From positions 1 to 64,000 of the forward strand of contig CAMKNA010000006.1 in assembly GCA_946414075.1 (NCBI GenBank): 64,000 nt of DNA, given 5' to 3'. The notes under the pieces are model-generated. The model was not told where the DNA came from and made no database searches. It was given only the letters and a program-made list of their open reading frames with translations. Shown here piece after piece: positions 45,394-55,111 of the stretch (positions within the stretch are counted from its first letter, which is position 1; each line of letters opens with the position of its first letter). The position numbers were made by a program, and so were the translations under genes. Source of the stretch: an uncultured Fibrobacter sp. (GTDB taxonomy: Bacteria; Fibrobacterota; Fibrobacteria; Fibrobacterales; Fibrobacteraceae).

Positions 45394-46494
45394 ATGAAAA
45401 ATACATTCTCTAGAAAGTTTACGGTCTGTGCCCTTGCTGGGGTGCTCGGTTTCGCCCTTTCCGCCTGCGACGATTCTTCGTCAGCGGGGGGTAATAATGG
45501 TAGTGGCGGGAACCGTGGTGGAATTCCCGACACCGTCGAGACATTCATGGAACTGTCGGATTACGACTGCGGCAAGAGTCAGAAGTGCGTTGCCACCTAC
45601 CTGACGGAATACCATGACATGGCTGTGTGCGATGGTAACAACGGCTGGGTCATCGGGACTCTCATCGAGAAGATGGACTGCGACTTCTCTTCATCGAGTG
45701 TCAACTCCAGCGACAGCAAGGGCAATCCTTCTTCGGCAGGAACATCGACCAAGTCCAGCAACTCTAGTTCTTCGAGAGTCACCTCGAGCGATGTTGAGGG
45801 GTCTAGCAAAACCGCCTGGGATTACTTGAATCCGGACATTAACTATGGCGAGTTTACCGATGAACGTGATGGACAGATTTACAAGACGGTGACCATCGCC
45901 CCCGCGGGCACTGGCTATTCCGAGGTGTGGATGGCCGAGAATCTGAACTTTGAGACGGAAAACAGCTGGTGTGGTGGTGGAATCGGAACTACAGAAGGCG
46001 ATTGTTCTGTTTACGGTCGTCTTTATACCTGGGCTGCTGCAGTGGGCAGGGCGGAGGACGAGTGTGGTATTGATCATGCATGCAACCTTGGTGAGGGAGA
46101 TATTCGTGGTGCATGCCCCAAGGGCTGGCATTTGCCCAGTCAAAGCGAATGGGATGCCCTGATTGTGGCCGTTGACGGTTCCATTACGGAATATACGTCT
46201 TCAAATACGGCGGGTTCCAAGCTCAAGTCCGCGGCTCGCTGCTGGTCGTCGTACAGCGGCATCACCATCGAGGATGCCTTCGGGTTCTCGGCGCTTCCTG
46301 CCGGCTTCAGGAACGACGGCATTGGGAATTACAACTCCAAGGGCTATGGCACGGTCTTCTGGAGTTCTACTGAGGAAACCATCTACTACGCGTACGCCAT
46401 GGAGTTGTATTACCGCAACGACGGTGCGGACCTGTTCAACGACGGCAGCAAGAACAGAGGGTTCTCCGTCCGTTGCGTCAAGGACTCAGAATAG
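45394..46494 (+). CDS. FISUMP-domain lipoprotein, tandem paralogue
   Basis: Lipobox LSACDD; GEFTDERDGQIYKTVTI...WMAENLNFETENSWC...GRLYTWAAAVG...CPKGWHLPSQSEWDAL...SVRCVKD. Confidence 0.93.
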   Translation: MKNTFSRKFTVCALAGVLGFALSACDDSSSAGGNNGSGGNRGGIPDTVETFMELSDYDCGKSQKCVATYLTEYHDMAVCDGNNGWVIGTLIEKMDCDFSSSSVNSSDSKGNPSSAGTSTKSSNSSSSRVTSSDVEGSSKTAWDYLNPDINYGEFTDERDGQIYKTVTIAPAGTGYSEVWMAENLNFETENSWCGGGIGTTEGDCSVYGRLYTWAAAVGRAEDECGIDHACNLGEGDIRGACPKGWHLPSQSEWDALIVAVDGSITEYTSSNTAGSKLKSAARCWSSYSGITIEDAFGFSALPAGFRNDGIGNYNSKGYGTVFWSSTEETIYYAYAMELYYRNDGADLFNDGSKNRGFSVRCVKDSE

Positions 46495-46715
46495 CCCGCC
46501 GATAAACAATCATTCCACATTCCACACTACACACTTCACACTCGCGTCTGCGTTAGGGGACGTCGCACCGCCACGCGGTGGCGAGACGCGCAAGCGGCTC
46601 GATGAGCCGAGCGCGCTCGGCGAGCAGCACCCGACCCGTCCTGTGGACGGGGAACGCCCTTTGACGGCAGGCTCATTTTTTGCTAAATTTGCGTCCCTAT
46701 TTGAGGGGATGCACT

Positions 46716-48611
46716 ATGATGGATTTGACTGTATTTTTTGATGGAATGTCCAAGCCTATGTTGCGTGATGTTCATGCCTTGGCTTATGGCAAGAAGGGCT
46801 TGCTGAACAACGCCTTGATACAGTCTGAAGTTCTGTCTTTTTATTCTAGTTTGGAACGACTGCAGTCCATCCGCCAGAAATTGGAACCCTGGCAGCGCCA
46901 TTGCCTGGACTTGATCTACCTGAGCGGTTCCCGCGGACTTTCTTACAACGAGCTTAGACTTTCTGTTCCTGCGGCGAAGAGCGCCGAACTCCAGAAGTTT
47001 CTGATTTCCCTTTGCCGTCAGTTTTTGGTGTGGCGTTCATCTGTATCTAATACCGTCGTCTATTACGGTTTTCGCAATTTCGAGGAATGTATCAGGTTCG
47101 TTCCCGAACCGGTGGACCCTTCCAAGGGGACTCATGTGGGCTACAGTACATTGCTGGACTGGCATGTCTGTAAGGTACTTGGGCTTGCCCAGCGTGGTGA
47201 ACTGAAGATTAACGGCAACGGGAGTCTTCATCGTCGGGGCAGGCAGCTTTGCCTGGATTCCTTTACATCGGCTTCCAAGCTGTGGATGAATGCTGCCGAG
47301 ACGGAACTGGTTTTGATCTTTAGCTTCTTGACCCAGAACCGCTGGCTGGAACTGGTGGGTACGAACCTGTATCCGTCGGCCAAGGCGCTGGAGTTCCTGA
47401 AGAAAAACAGCTTCCGCCTGCATCAGGATATTCTGTCTTGGTGGCTTTGTGCCCGGTTCCAGAAAGACCGCAGGCTCTGCAAGAGCATCTTCAAGAACCT
47501 CTCGACGGTCACTTCCATCCAGGATGCCGCTCAGATTTTCTGGGTGCTGGACCCCACCTTCCGTATACTGGATAAGAGCAAGCATTTGGGCTGGGACAAC
47601 TTGCCAAGACCCCTGAAGGAAGCCTGGCTTTTGGGCCTGGTGGACTTCACGCTTTCCGACCAGAAGGGTGCCCGCAAGGTGGAGCAGGTGGCCTTGAATG
47701 CAAACGGTCTGGAGTGGTTGGAGTCCTCTGTGATGCCAATACCCGAAGCATCCGTTTCTGTGCTTCCCAATTTCGACATTGTGGCTTCTGTGGGAACATC
47801 GCCGAGAATCCTGTTCGTGCTTTCGACCCTTGCCACATCCAAGAACGACGAGACCTTCCTTTGCTTCAACCTGGACAAGGAGACATATCTTTCCGGCTTG
47901 CGGAGCGGTTTTCCCGAATCGGAAATCGAACACTTCCGCAATTGCGTCAAGACGCCCAGTAACGTGTCTGCGACGCTTGACGAATGGAACGGCTCTTTTT
48001 ATGGGGCTCGCATCCGTACGGTTCGCCTGTTGAAGATTGACGATGGGAAGGCGCTGCACGAGCTTTCCTCCTTCCCGCAGTTCATGGAAAATGTGGAAGA
48101 ATTTATTCCCGGTTACGGGTTCTTGATAAAGCCGGAACAGGAAGCGAATGTATTCAGCATTCTGGAAAGCTATGGGTTCTGCCCCAATGCCTCTCGCGCG
48201 TCGGAAAATGCAGAAAAGGCTCCTGTGGAGGAATGGCGCAAGGAGTTTTCCATTCCCCGCTACGAGATGGGCGCTCCAGACTACGAGCTTCGCAGCGGCC
48301 AGGACGAATCGTCCCTACAGTCTTCGTTGGATGCCACCAAGTATGGAAGCCTTTACCGCAAGCTTGACACCTTCGACCTGGTGAAGGTCCTGCGCTATGC
48401 GAAGATGACGGGAACCATGCTAGGCGCCCAGGTAAAGGACCCTGCCAAGCGTACCGACAGGATGAGAGAAATCACTTTTTATGTCCATTCCCTGCACCTG
48501 TCCAAGCCGCCCTTCAATGCGGAAATCCAGGAAGTGGGCAGCGAGACGGATCATTCCTTGCTTCTCTCCTTTATCCAAGAAGTCAAGGTTATGCAGAAAA
48601 AGTCGGTTTAG
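46716..48611 (+). CDS. Hypothetical protein, possibly helicase-associated (XPB/Ssl2-N-like) domain
   Basis: Long ORF with codon bias of the genome; LEPWQRHCLDLIYLSGSRGLSYNELRLSV loosely resembles helicase-associated N-terminal domains. Confidence 0.45.
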   Translation: MMDLTVFFDGMSKPMLRDVHALAYGKKGLLNNALIQSEVLSFYSSLERLQSIRQKLEPWQRHCLDLIYLSGSRGLSYNELRLSVPAAKSAELQKFLISLCRQFLVWRSSVSNTVVYYGFRNFEECIRFVPEPVDPSKGTHVGYSTLLDWHVCKVLGLAQRGELKINGNGSLHRRGRQLCLDSFTSASKLWMNAAETELVLIFSFLTQNRWLELVGTNLYPSAKALEFLKKNSFRLHQDILSWWLCARFQKDRRLCKSIFKNLSTVTSIQDAAQIFWVLDPTFRILDKSKHLGWDNLPRPLKEAWLLGLVDFTLSDQKGARKVEQVALNANGLEWLESSVMPIPEASVSVLPNFDIVASVGTSPRILFVLSTLATSKNDETFLCFNLDKETYLSGLRSGFPESEIEHFRNCVKTPSNVSATLDEWNGSFYGARIRTVRLLKIDDGKALHELSSFPQFMENVEEFIPGYGFLIKPEQEANVFSILESYGFCPNASRASENAEKAPVEEWRKEFSIPRYEMGAPDYELRSGQDESSLQSSLDATKYGSLYRKLDTFDLVKVLRYAKMTGTMLGAQVKDPAKRTDRMREITFYVHSLHLSKPPFNAEIQEVGSETDHSLLLSFIQEVKVMQKKSV

Positions 48612-48617
48612 GGGCGA

Positions 48618-49058
48618 TTAGGGGAGCGTCTGGGCGTAGCCGGCGATGTCCACCATTTCGTCTAGCTCTATTTCATCATAATAGGCCTGCATGCCCTCGC
48701 GGCTCTCATCGCCAAAATTCATCTGGTACCAGAAAGTGGGCATGTCGTAACGAGCCCTTTGCCCCATGTAGGTGGCTTTTCCTTCCGTTGGGGTAAAATT
48801 GATATGCCTGCCGTCTACTCCGTGGCATCCCTTGCAATTCTGGTGGAACAGTTTTTTGCCCCGTTCCAGATTCGCCCCCTTGATTTTCCCATTCTCGTCT
48901 AGGAGGTTGTAGACCAGGTAGGCCATGCGCTTGTCCTCTTTGGTAAGGGTGTCCCCTTCGGACCCTGGGTTGGGCGCGGTTCCAGCAGGTGCGGGATCGC
49001 CAAAGACCAGGCCGTAGCCTGCAAGAAAAAAGGCAATCAACGGAAACCGATGGAACAT
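48618..49058 (-). CDS. c-type cytochrome
   Basis: Signal peptide; NCKGCHGVDGRHINF heme motif. Confidence 0.85.
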   Translation of the reverse strand: MFHRFPLIAFFLAGYGLVFGDPAPAGTAPNPGSEGDTLTKEDKRMAYLVYNLLDENGKIKGANLERGKKLFHQNCKGCHGVDGRHINFTPTEGKATYMGQRARYDMPTFWYQMNFGDESREGMQAYYDEIELDEMVDIAGYAQTLP

Positions 49059-49102
49059 ACGGGGAATATAGATAAATGTGGGGTGTGTGATGTGAGAAGA
49101 AC

Positions 49103-49140
49103 GTCATCCTGGAGAGGTGAAACCCCGACGGAATCCAGGA
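49103..49140. repeat. Dispersed intergenic element (GTCATCCTGGAG...GACGGAATCCAGGA)
   Basis: TCCTGGA/TCCAGGA inverted arms; similar to 40947-40974. Confidence 0.6.
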
Positions 49141-49222
49141 AGTAAGATGTGGAATGTGGGGTGAGAGATGCGAGGACTGTTCTTCGTTTATCTGTAAATA
49201 TGTTTATATTTCTAATCAACAC

Positions 49223-50305
49223 ATGACTACAAAACACGCCCATATTCCTTTTGCCGTCGCCTTGCTTTTGGCTTTCGGCTTTTTTACCCTCTCCTTCGGA
49301 GCTACAATGAACCATCCCCTTCTTGAAAATGTCCTCTTGACAGGTCGCTGGCAGGTGACCTCTCAAGCGCTTGTCGCCAGCGCTCCCGGTGTCATGGTCC
49401 AGTTTTCCGCCTCCACTTCGGAGCTGTCTTTTGACCTGGAAGGGGAGGCCCGCTACCGCCTGGATGTCGACGGCAAGGAGACGGAGCACTTTACTATCGA
49501 TGGCCGGGAGACCCACAAGGTGAAGGTTGCAGGCGACGGGGTCCACCAGTTCCGCCTGATAAAGATTAGCGAGTCCAACCCCGGAAAGATTAGTCTCTAC
49601 GGTATAGACCTGGGAAAGGGTGGCAAGTTCGGTCCCAAGCCCAAGGCGTCCAACCGCCGTATCGAGTTTATCGGCGATTCCTTCAGTGTGGGTTATGGTA
49701 ATATGGCGGGTGGTCCCGAAGACGGGACGGTCTTTGAAAAGACGGACGCCTCCCGTGGCTATGCCTTCCTGCTGGCAGATGGCTACAAGGCCGATTTCCA
49801 GATTAACGCGGTGAGCGGGCGGGGCCTGATCCGCAATTACGATTGGATCGTTCCTGACTGGACCCTGAGCAAGCTCTACGACTATACAATCTTTGGCGTC
49901 ATGGAGCTTGGCGAAAAGTCCGAGCTCTGGGATTTTGAGTCCTTCCACCCGCAGGTTATTGTGATTTTCGTGGGCATTAACGATTTTCAGGGGAATCCGC
50001 CCCATGCGGACCCCACTGCATTTAAGACGGCATACGCCGCCCTGCTGGACAAGCTCCGCAAGTTGCACCCGGGCGTGAAGTTCTTGCTGGTTTCCACCAA
50101 GACCTGGCCTGACGACTCTATGACTCCCGCGGTGCAACAAGTCTTTGAAGACCAGAAGGCCAAGGGATTTAAGGACCTGGAATACAAGCTTGTCTTTACG
50201 GAGAATACCGCTCTCCATGGTCACCCCTCAGCTCATTCCCAAGAAGACTTGGCTCAGACGCTCCGCTTTACGGTGGGACGATTAGGGGGATTTTTGAGCA
50301 GGTAA
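49223..50305 (+). CDS. SGNH / carbohydrate esterase family 2-like acetyl esterase
   Basis: RRIEFIGDSFSVGYG; VIVIFVGINDF; jelly-roll N-terminus as in CE2. Confidence 0.8.
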   Translation: MTTKHAHIPFAVALLLAFGFFTLSFGATMNHPLLENVLLTGRWQVTSQALVASAPGVMVQFSASTSELSFDLEGEARYRLDVDGKETEHFTIDGRETHKVKVAGDGVHQFRLIKISESNPGKISLYGIDLGKGGKFGPKPKASNRRIEFIGDSFSVGYGNMAGGPEDGTVFEKTDASRGYAFLLADGYKADFQINAVSGRGLIRNYDWIVPDWTLSKLYDYTIFGVMELGEKSELWDFESFHPQVIVIFVGINDFQGNPPHADPTAFKTAYAALLDKLRKLHPGVKFLLVSTKTWPDDSMTPAVQQVFEDQKAKGFKDLEYKLVFTENTALHGHPSAHSQEDLAQTLRFTVGRLGGFLSR

Positions 50306-50365
50306 ATAATTGTTTTCGGAATAGTTTTGTATTATTTTTAGAGAAGGTTTAATGGAAATTTCTAG

Positions 50366-51703
50366 ATGTCTTGGTTGATGGAAAAGATATACGCCCTGTT
50401 CAGGATGAACATCCTGATCTTCTTGCTCCTGGCCGCTACGGTCATTGCTTTGACGGCTCACCAGAAAGGGCTGAATGACATACAATTCCTGAACTTGTCG
50501 GATTACCCCTATATCATCGCTCAGACGGATTCGACGGATGGAGGCAATTCTGCCATCAAGCTGATGCGTACGGATTCCTCGGTGGTGGTGGATTATGAAT
50601 TGCGGGAGGGGTATCCTTACCCCTATGCTGGTATCAAGATTTTGTTGGGCGATGGCAAGACCAAGGGCTGGGATCTTTCCCATTACGATAGCGTTTTCGT
50701 GTGGGTAAAACCCCGTGGTGAAGGAACGGTCCGCCTGTACCTTCGCGCCTACGACGCCTCTTTCTACCGTGAAGGGGATGAAACATCCCTGAAGTTCAAC
50801 GAGGTGGAATTCTTCCCTCTGGAGGAGACCTACCCGGCGGTGTTTGTACCCCAGGAATTCCGCGTGGCTAGCTGGTGGGTGGCCCAGAACGAAATCAATG
50901 TCCACAAGGCCCGTGTCGACCTGTCCAATGTGCCCCTGATCGAAATCCAGACGGGAACCAACGCTCCCCTGGGCTATGGCACCATGGAAATCCGGGGCCT
51001 GTGCTTCAAGGGGAAGAAGATTGCGAAGCTGGATTTGGTGACCATCATTGTCGCCATCTGGTTTGTGACCTTCTTGATCATCCTGATTATCCGCTTCTTT
51101 GATTACAGCCGTGAACGCGCTGCCAACAAGAAGAAGCGCGAAGAGTTGGAAAAGAACCTGCGGGCTCTGGAAATTGAGAAGAGCGAATACGAGAAGTCCA
51201 GTAAGGAAGACCCGCTTACCGGTTGCCTGAATCGTGCGGGCTTTAGCAGCGTGCTCATGCGGGAGCAGGAAAACCTGGTGAAGAACGGAAGTCCTGTTTC
51301 CTTCGTGATTCTGGATATCGACCACTTCAAGGATGTGAACGATACCTGGGGGCACAATGTTGGTGACGAAGTGCTGGTGAATCTTACCAAACTCATTCAG
51401 GGTAAGATCCGTAATACCGATGCCCTGGTCCGCTGGGGTGGCGAAGAATTCGTAATTCTGTGCGGCGACACGCCTATCCAGAATGCCCAGTTCTTGGCTG
51501 AAAAACTCCGCCATGCCATCGAGTCGACCCAGCTTATCAAACAGCAGGTGGTTACCTGCTCCTTCGGTATCGCCGAAATGGTTGCTGGCGAAGATCCAAA
51601 GCGCCTGTTCGACCGTGCGGACAAGGCCTTGTATGCCTCTAAGCAGGGTGGCCGTAACCGCGTTACCAGCGCCACGTTCAAGAAGTCCGAGTCCAAGAAC
51701 TAG
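50366..51703 (+). CDS. Membrane GGDEF diguanylate cyclase
   Basis: EDPLTGCLNRAGFSSVL; LDIDHFKDVNDTWGHNVGDEVL; RWGGEEF. Confidence 0.93.
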   Translation: MSWLMEKIYALFRMNILIFLLLAATVIALTAHQKGLNDIQFLNLSDYPYIIAQTDSTDGGNSAIKLMRTDSSVVVDYELREGYPYPYAGIKILLGDGKTKGWDLSHYDSVFVWVKPRGEGTVRLYLRAYDASFYREGDETSLKFNEVEFFPLEETYPAVFVPQEFRVASWWVAQNEINVHKARVDLSNVPLIEIQTGTNAPLGYGTMEIRGLCFKGKKIAKLDLVTIIVAIWFVTFLIILIIRFFDYSRERAANKKKREELEKNLRALEIEKSEYEKSSKEDPLTGCLNRAGFSSVLMREQENLVKNGSPVSFVILDIDHFKDVNDTWGHNVGDEVLVNLTKLIQGKIRNTDALVRWGGEEFVILCGDTPIQNAQFLAEKLRHAIESTQLIKQQVVTCSFGIAEMVAGEDPKRLFDRADKALYASKQGGRNRVTSATFKKSESKN

Positions 51704-51723
51704 GACTCAACAACCTGCCATAG

Positions 51724-54090
51724 CTAGAACAGGAATCCGCCGAAGCGGACAATCACTCCCGCAAACACCACGCTCACCATGGTCATGAGCTTTATTAGGA
51801 TATTCAGGGAAGGCCCTGCGGTGTCCTTGAACGGGTCGCCTACGGTATCGCCGACGACGGCGGCCTTGTGTGTATCGGAGCCCTTGCCACCGTAGTTCCC
51901 TTTTTCCACGAACTTCTTCGCGTTGTCCCAGGCACCGCCTGCGTTGTTCAGCATGGTGGCGAGGGCGAACCCGCACGCAAGGCCGCCTACTAGCAGGCCG
52001 AACACGCCAGCCACTCCCATGAACAGTCCCACCAGCACGGGGACAACAACCGCCAGGAGCGATGGGATGACCATCTCGTGCTGGGCGCCTACGGTGGAAA
52101 TTTCCACGCAGCGGGCGTAGTCGGGCTGGGCGGTTCCTTCCATGATTCCCGCGATCTCCCGGAACTGGCGACGGACCTCTTCTACCATGGCGCTGGCGGC
52201 ACGGCCCACCGCCTTAATGGTTAAGGCGCAGAATACGAATGCCATCATGGCGCCGATGAAGATGCCCCCTAGCAGGAGCGGGTTCATCAGGTTCAGGTTG
52301 TAGATGTTCATAAAGTCCACATAGTCCGCCTTGCTGGCCACAAGCCCGATAAGCTCGCCGCTGGCAGAGACGGCACGGTTCCCGCCGTCGAGAATTTTTG
52401 CACCGTCGACACCCGCGACGGCGTTCACCAGGTCTTGGCTGTGGTTTGCGAAAGTGACGGAGCCTACATTCCAGAGTCCCTTGGCAGATGAGGCCAGGTG
52501 CCCAATCCATATCTTGATTTCTTCGACATAGGATGCCAGCAGTGCCATGGCGGTAAGGGCCGCCGAGCCGATGGCGAATCCCTTTCCTGTAGCCGCAGTG
52601 GTGTTTCCCAGCATGTCCAGCTCGTCGGTACGGGCACGCACGCTGGCGTCCAGCCCCGCCATTTCGGCGTTGCCACCTGCGTTGTCGGCGATAGGCCCAA
52701 AGGCATCCGTTGCAAGGGTGATGCCCAAAGTGCTGAGCATGCCCACGGCCGCAAAGCCCACGCCGTAAAGGCCCATGGCCATGTTCTCGAAACCGCCGGC
52801 ACACCCAAATGCCGCGATGATGCCTATCACGATGGTCACCACGGGGAGCCCGGTAGAGAACATGCCCACCGAAATGCCGTCGATGATGGTGGTGGCCGGT
52901 CCAAGCTTTGCCTGGCCCGCAATGCCCTTGGTAGGCTTGTAGGCGTCGGAGGTGTAGTATTCCGTGAACTGCCCGATAAGCACGCCTGCCGCAAGCCCAG
53001 AAAGTACGGCGCCAAAGATACCCAGCTCGATAAAGCCAAGCTTTACCATGACGAGCAGGGCAATGAGAATCATGATAGAAGAACCCAGGGTTCCCGTAAG
53101 CAGGGAATGCAGCAGGTTCTTGGTAGTGGCATCTTCTTTAGTGCGAACCATGAAGATGCCGATAACCGAAAGTACAATGCCGATGGCTGCCACCACCATG
53201 GGGGCGAGCACATAGTTGAGCCCTCCGGGGAGGGCCGCCCCCAAGGCCGCCGTCGCCAATATGGAACCGCAGTAAGATTCGTAGAGATCGGCTCCCATAC
53301 CCGCCACGTCGCCCACATTGTCGCCTACATTGTCGGCGATGGTGGCCGGGTTCCTGGGGTCGTCTTCGGGAATGCCCGCTTCCACTTTGCCCACGAGGTC
53401 GGCACCCACATCGGCCGCCTTAGTGTATATCCCGCCGCCCACACGGGCAAATAGGGCCTGCAGGGAGGCTCCCATCCCGAATGTCAGCATGGTTGTAGTG
53501 ATTTCCACAGTCTTGCCGTGGAGCCACACGTCATTTTGCAAGAGCGATTCGCTCCATCCGCCTAATGCTAGTTTGTTTGCAATGCTAGCCCCAAACCCGA
53601 AGACATTGTGGTCGTAGATGTAGTTCAGAAGAATGAACCAGGCGGAAATATCTAGCAGGCCAAAGCCCACCACCACAAGGCCCATGACGGCCCCACTACG
53701 AAATGCGATGACAAGCCCCCGGTTCAGGCTGCTCATGGCGCCCTGCGCCGTTCTGGAGCTGGCGTAGGTCGCCGTCTTCATTCCCAGGAATCCGCACAGG
53801 CCGCTAAAGAAACCGCCGGTAAGGAATGCCACTGGTACAAAGGGGTTCTGGATGCCCATGAAGGCGAGCACCACAAACACGGCGAACAGCACTGCAAAAA
53901 CGATGGAGACGGTTTTGTATTGGCGTCTCAGGTAGGCAAAGGCCCCCACTCGCACAAAGTGGGCGATGGCCTTCATTTTATGGTTGCCGTCAGGGGCCTT
54001 TTTCATGGCCCTGTAGAACAGGTAGGCCGTAACGAGAGCGAAAAGGGCGGCAACGGGAACAAGGAACCAAAAACTGGGAATCGTAGTCAT
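51724..54090 (-). CDS. hppA: Membrane-bound ion-translocating pyrophosphatase
   Basis: [78 protein letters not shown]. Confidence 0.97.
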   Translation of the reverse strand: MTTIPSFWFLVPVAALFALVTAYLFYRAMKKAPDGNHKMKAIAHFVRVGAFAYLRRQYKTVSIVFAVLFAVFVVLAFMGIQNPFVPVAFLTGGFFSGLCGFLGMKTATYASSRTAQGAMSSLNRGLVIAFRSGAVMGLVVVGFGLLDISAWFILLNYIYDHNVFGFGASIANKLALGGWSESLLQNDVWLHGKTVEITTTMLTFGMGASLQALFARVGGGIYTKAADVGADLVGKVEAGIPEDDPRNPATIADNVGDNVGDVAGMGADLYESYCGSILATAALGAALPGGLNYVLAPMVVAAIGIVLSVIGIFMVRTKEDATTKNLLHSLLTGTLGSSIMILIALLVMVKLGFIELGIFGAVLSGLAAGVLIGQFTEYYTSDAYKPTKGIAGQAKLGPATTIIDGISVGMFSTGLPVVTIVIGIIAAFGCAGGFENMAMGLYGVGFAAVGMLSTLGITLATDAFGPIADNAGGNAEMAGLDASVRARTDELDMLGNTTAATGKGFAIGSAALTAMALLASYVEEIKIWIGHLASSAKGLWNVGSVTFANHSQDLVNAVAGVDGAKILDGGNRAVSASGELIGLVASKADYVDFMNIYNLNLMNPLLLGGIFIGAMMAFVFCALTIKAVGRAASAMVEEVRRQFREIAGIMEGTAQPDYARCVEISTVGAQHEMVIPSLLAVVVPVLVGLFMGVAGVFGLLVGGLACGFALATMLNNAGGAWDNAKKFVEKGNYGGKGSDTHKAAVVGDTVGDPFKDTAGPSLNILIKLMTMVSVVFAGVIVRFGGFLF

Positions 54091-54223
54091 GGGAACCTCC
54101 TATCGGAAATCTACCTTCAAAAAAAGAAAAAAGCACATGGCGCCCTATTTATTTGCGATGAAATGGGGAAAATAGGGATAAAATGCGGATTTTGCGTCTA
54201 CTGATTTAAGTATCTTTGTGCGT

Positions 54224-55111
54224 ATGCAGTCTATTGAGAAAGAAGCAGCTGTTGCTCAGGACTATTTGTCCAAGATTTCTGTTCAGGCGGAAGCCTTATT
54301 TGACAAGTACCTCCCACCGGTGACGGATCAGCCCTGCCGGTTGCACGAGGCCATGCGTTACTCCATGCTTGCGGGTGGTAAACGCCTGCGGCCCGCCCTT
54401 GTTAGGGCTACTTTTGACATGTTTGGCGGCAAGGGCGATAATGTCGAGCTTGCCATGGTCGCCCTGGAGATGATACATACCTTCTCCCTGATTCACGATG
54501 ACCTGCCCTGTATCGACAACGATGATTTCCGCAGGGGCAAGCCCACTAGCCACAAGCAGTTTGGCGAGGCTACGGCGGTGATGGCTGGCGATGCGCTTTG
54601 CGTCTTGGCTTTCGAACTTATGGGTAAGACGGGTAATGCCCGTGCCATCGAGGTCCTGGCCCACCTGCTTAGCACCTACGGCCTTATTGGTGGCGAGATG
54701 ATCGACATCGAATGCGAAGGCAAGGAAGTGGACCTGGAGACGGTGGACTACATCCATTACCACAAGACGGCGGCCCTTATCGAGGCGGCTCTCCAGGTAG
54801 GCGCCATGCTTGCCGGTGCAAGTGACAAGGATATCCAGGTTATCCGCCAGTACGGTAGGGCTATCGGCCTTGCGTTCCAGATTGTTGACGACATTCTGGA
54901 TATTGTGTCTACTACCGAGGAACTGGGCAAGGATGCCGGTTCCGATATCGAGAAGGGTAAGGCTACCTATCCCTCTGTGATGGGGCTGGACAAGTCCAGG
55001 GAAAAAGCCAAGGAACTTTACGAAGAATCCATCCGCGCATTGGATGGGCTCTCTTGCGATACGAATGTCCTTCGGGCCATGGCCGCATTCATCATTACTC
55101 GGGTTAAATAA
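54224..55111 (+). CDS. ispA: Polyprenyl (farnesyl/geranylgeranyl) diphosphate synthase
   Basis: GGKRLRPALVRA; FSLIHDDLPCIDNDDFRRGKPTSHKQFGE; FQIVDDILD. Confidence 0.92.
   Translation: MQSIEKEAAVAQDYLSKISVQAEALFDKYLPPVTDQPCRLHEAMRYSMLAGGKRLRPALVRATFDMFGGKGDNVELAMVALEMIHTFSLIHDDLPCIDNDDFRRGKPTSHKQFGEATAVMAGDALCVLAFELMGKTGNARAIEVLAHLLSTYGLIGGEMIDIECEGKEVDLETVDYIHYHKTAALIEAALQVGAMLAGASDKDIQVIRQYGRAIGLAFQIVDDILDIVSTTEELGKDAGSDIEKGKATYPSVMGLDKSREKAKELYEESIRALDGLSCDTNVLRAMAAFIITRVK

Noticed and set aside
49037-50224. 395-aa minus-strand ORF
   Set aside because: Shadow of the SGNH/CE2 esterase.
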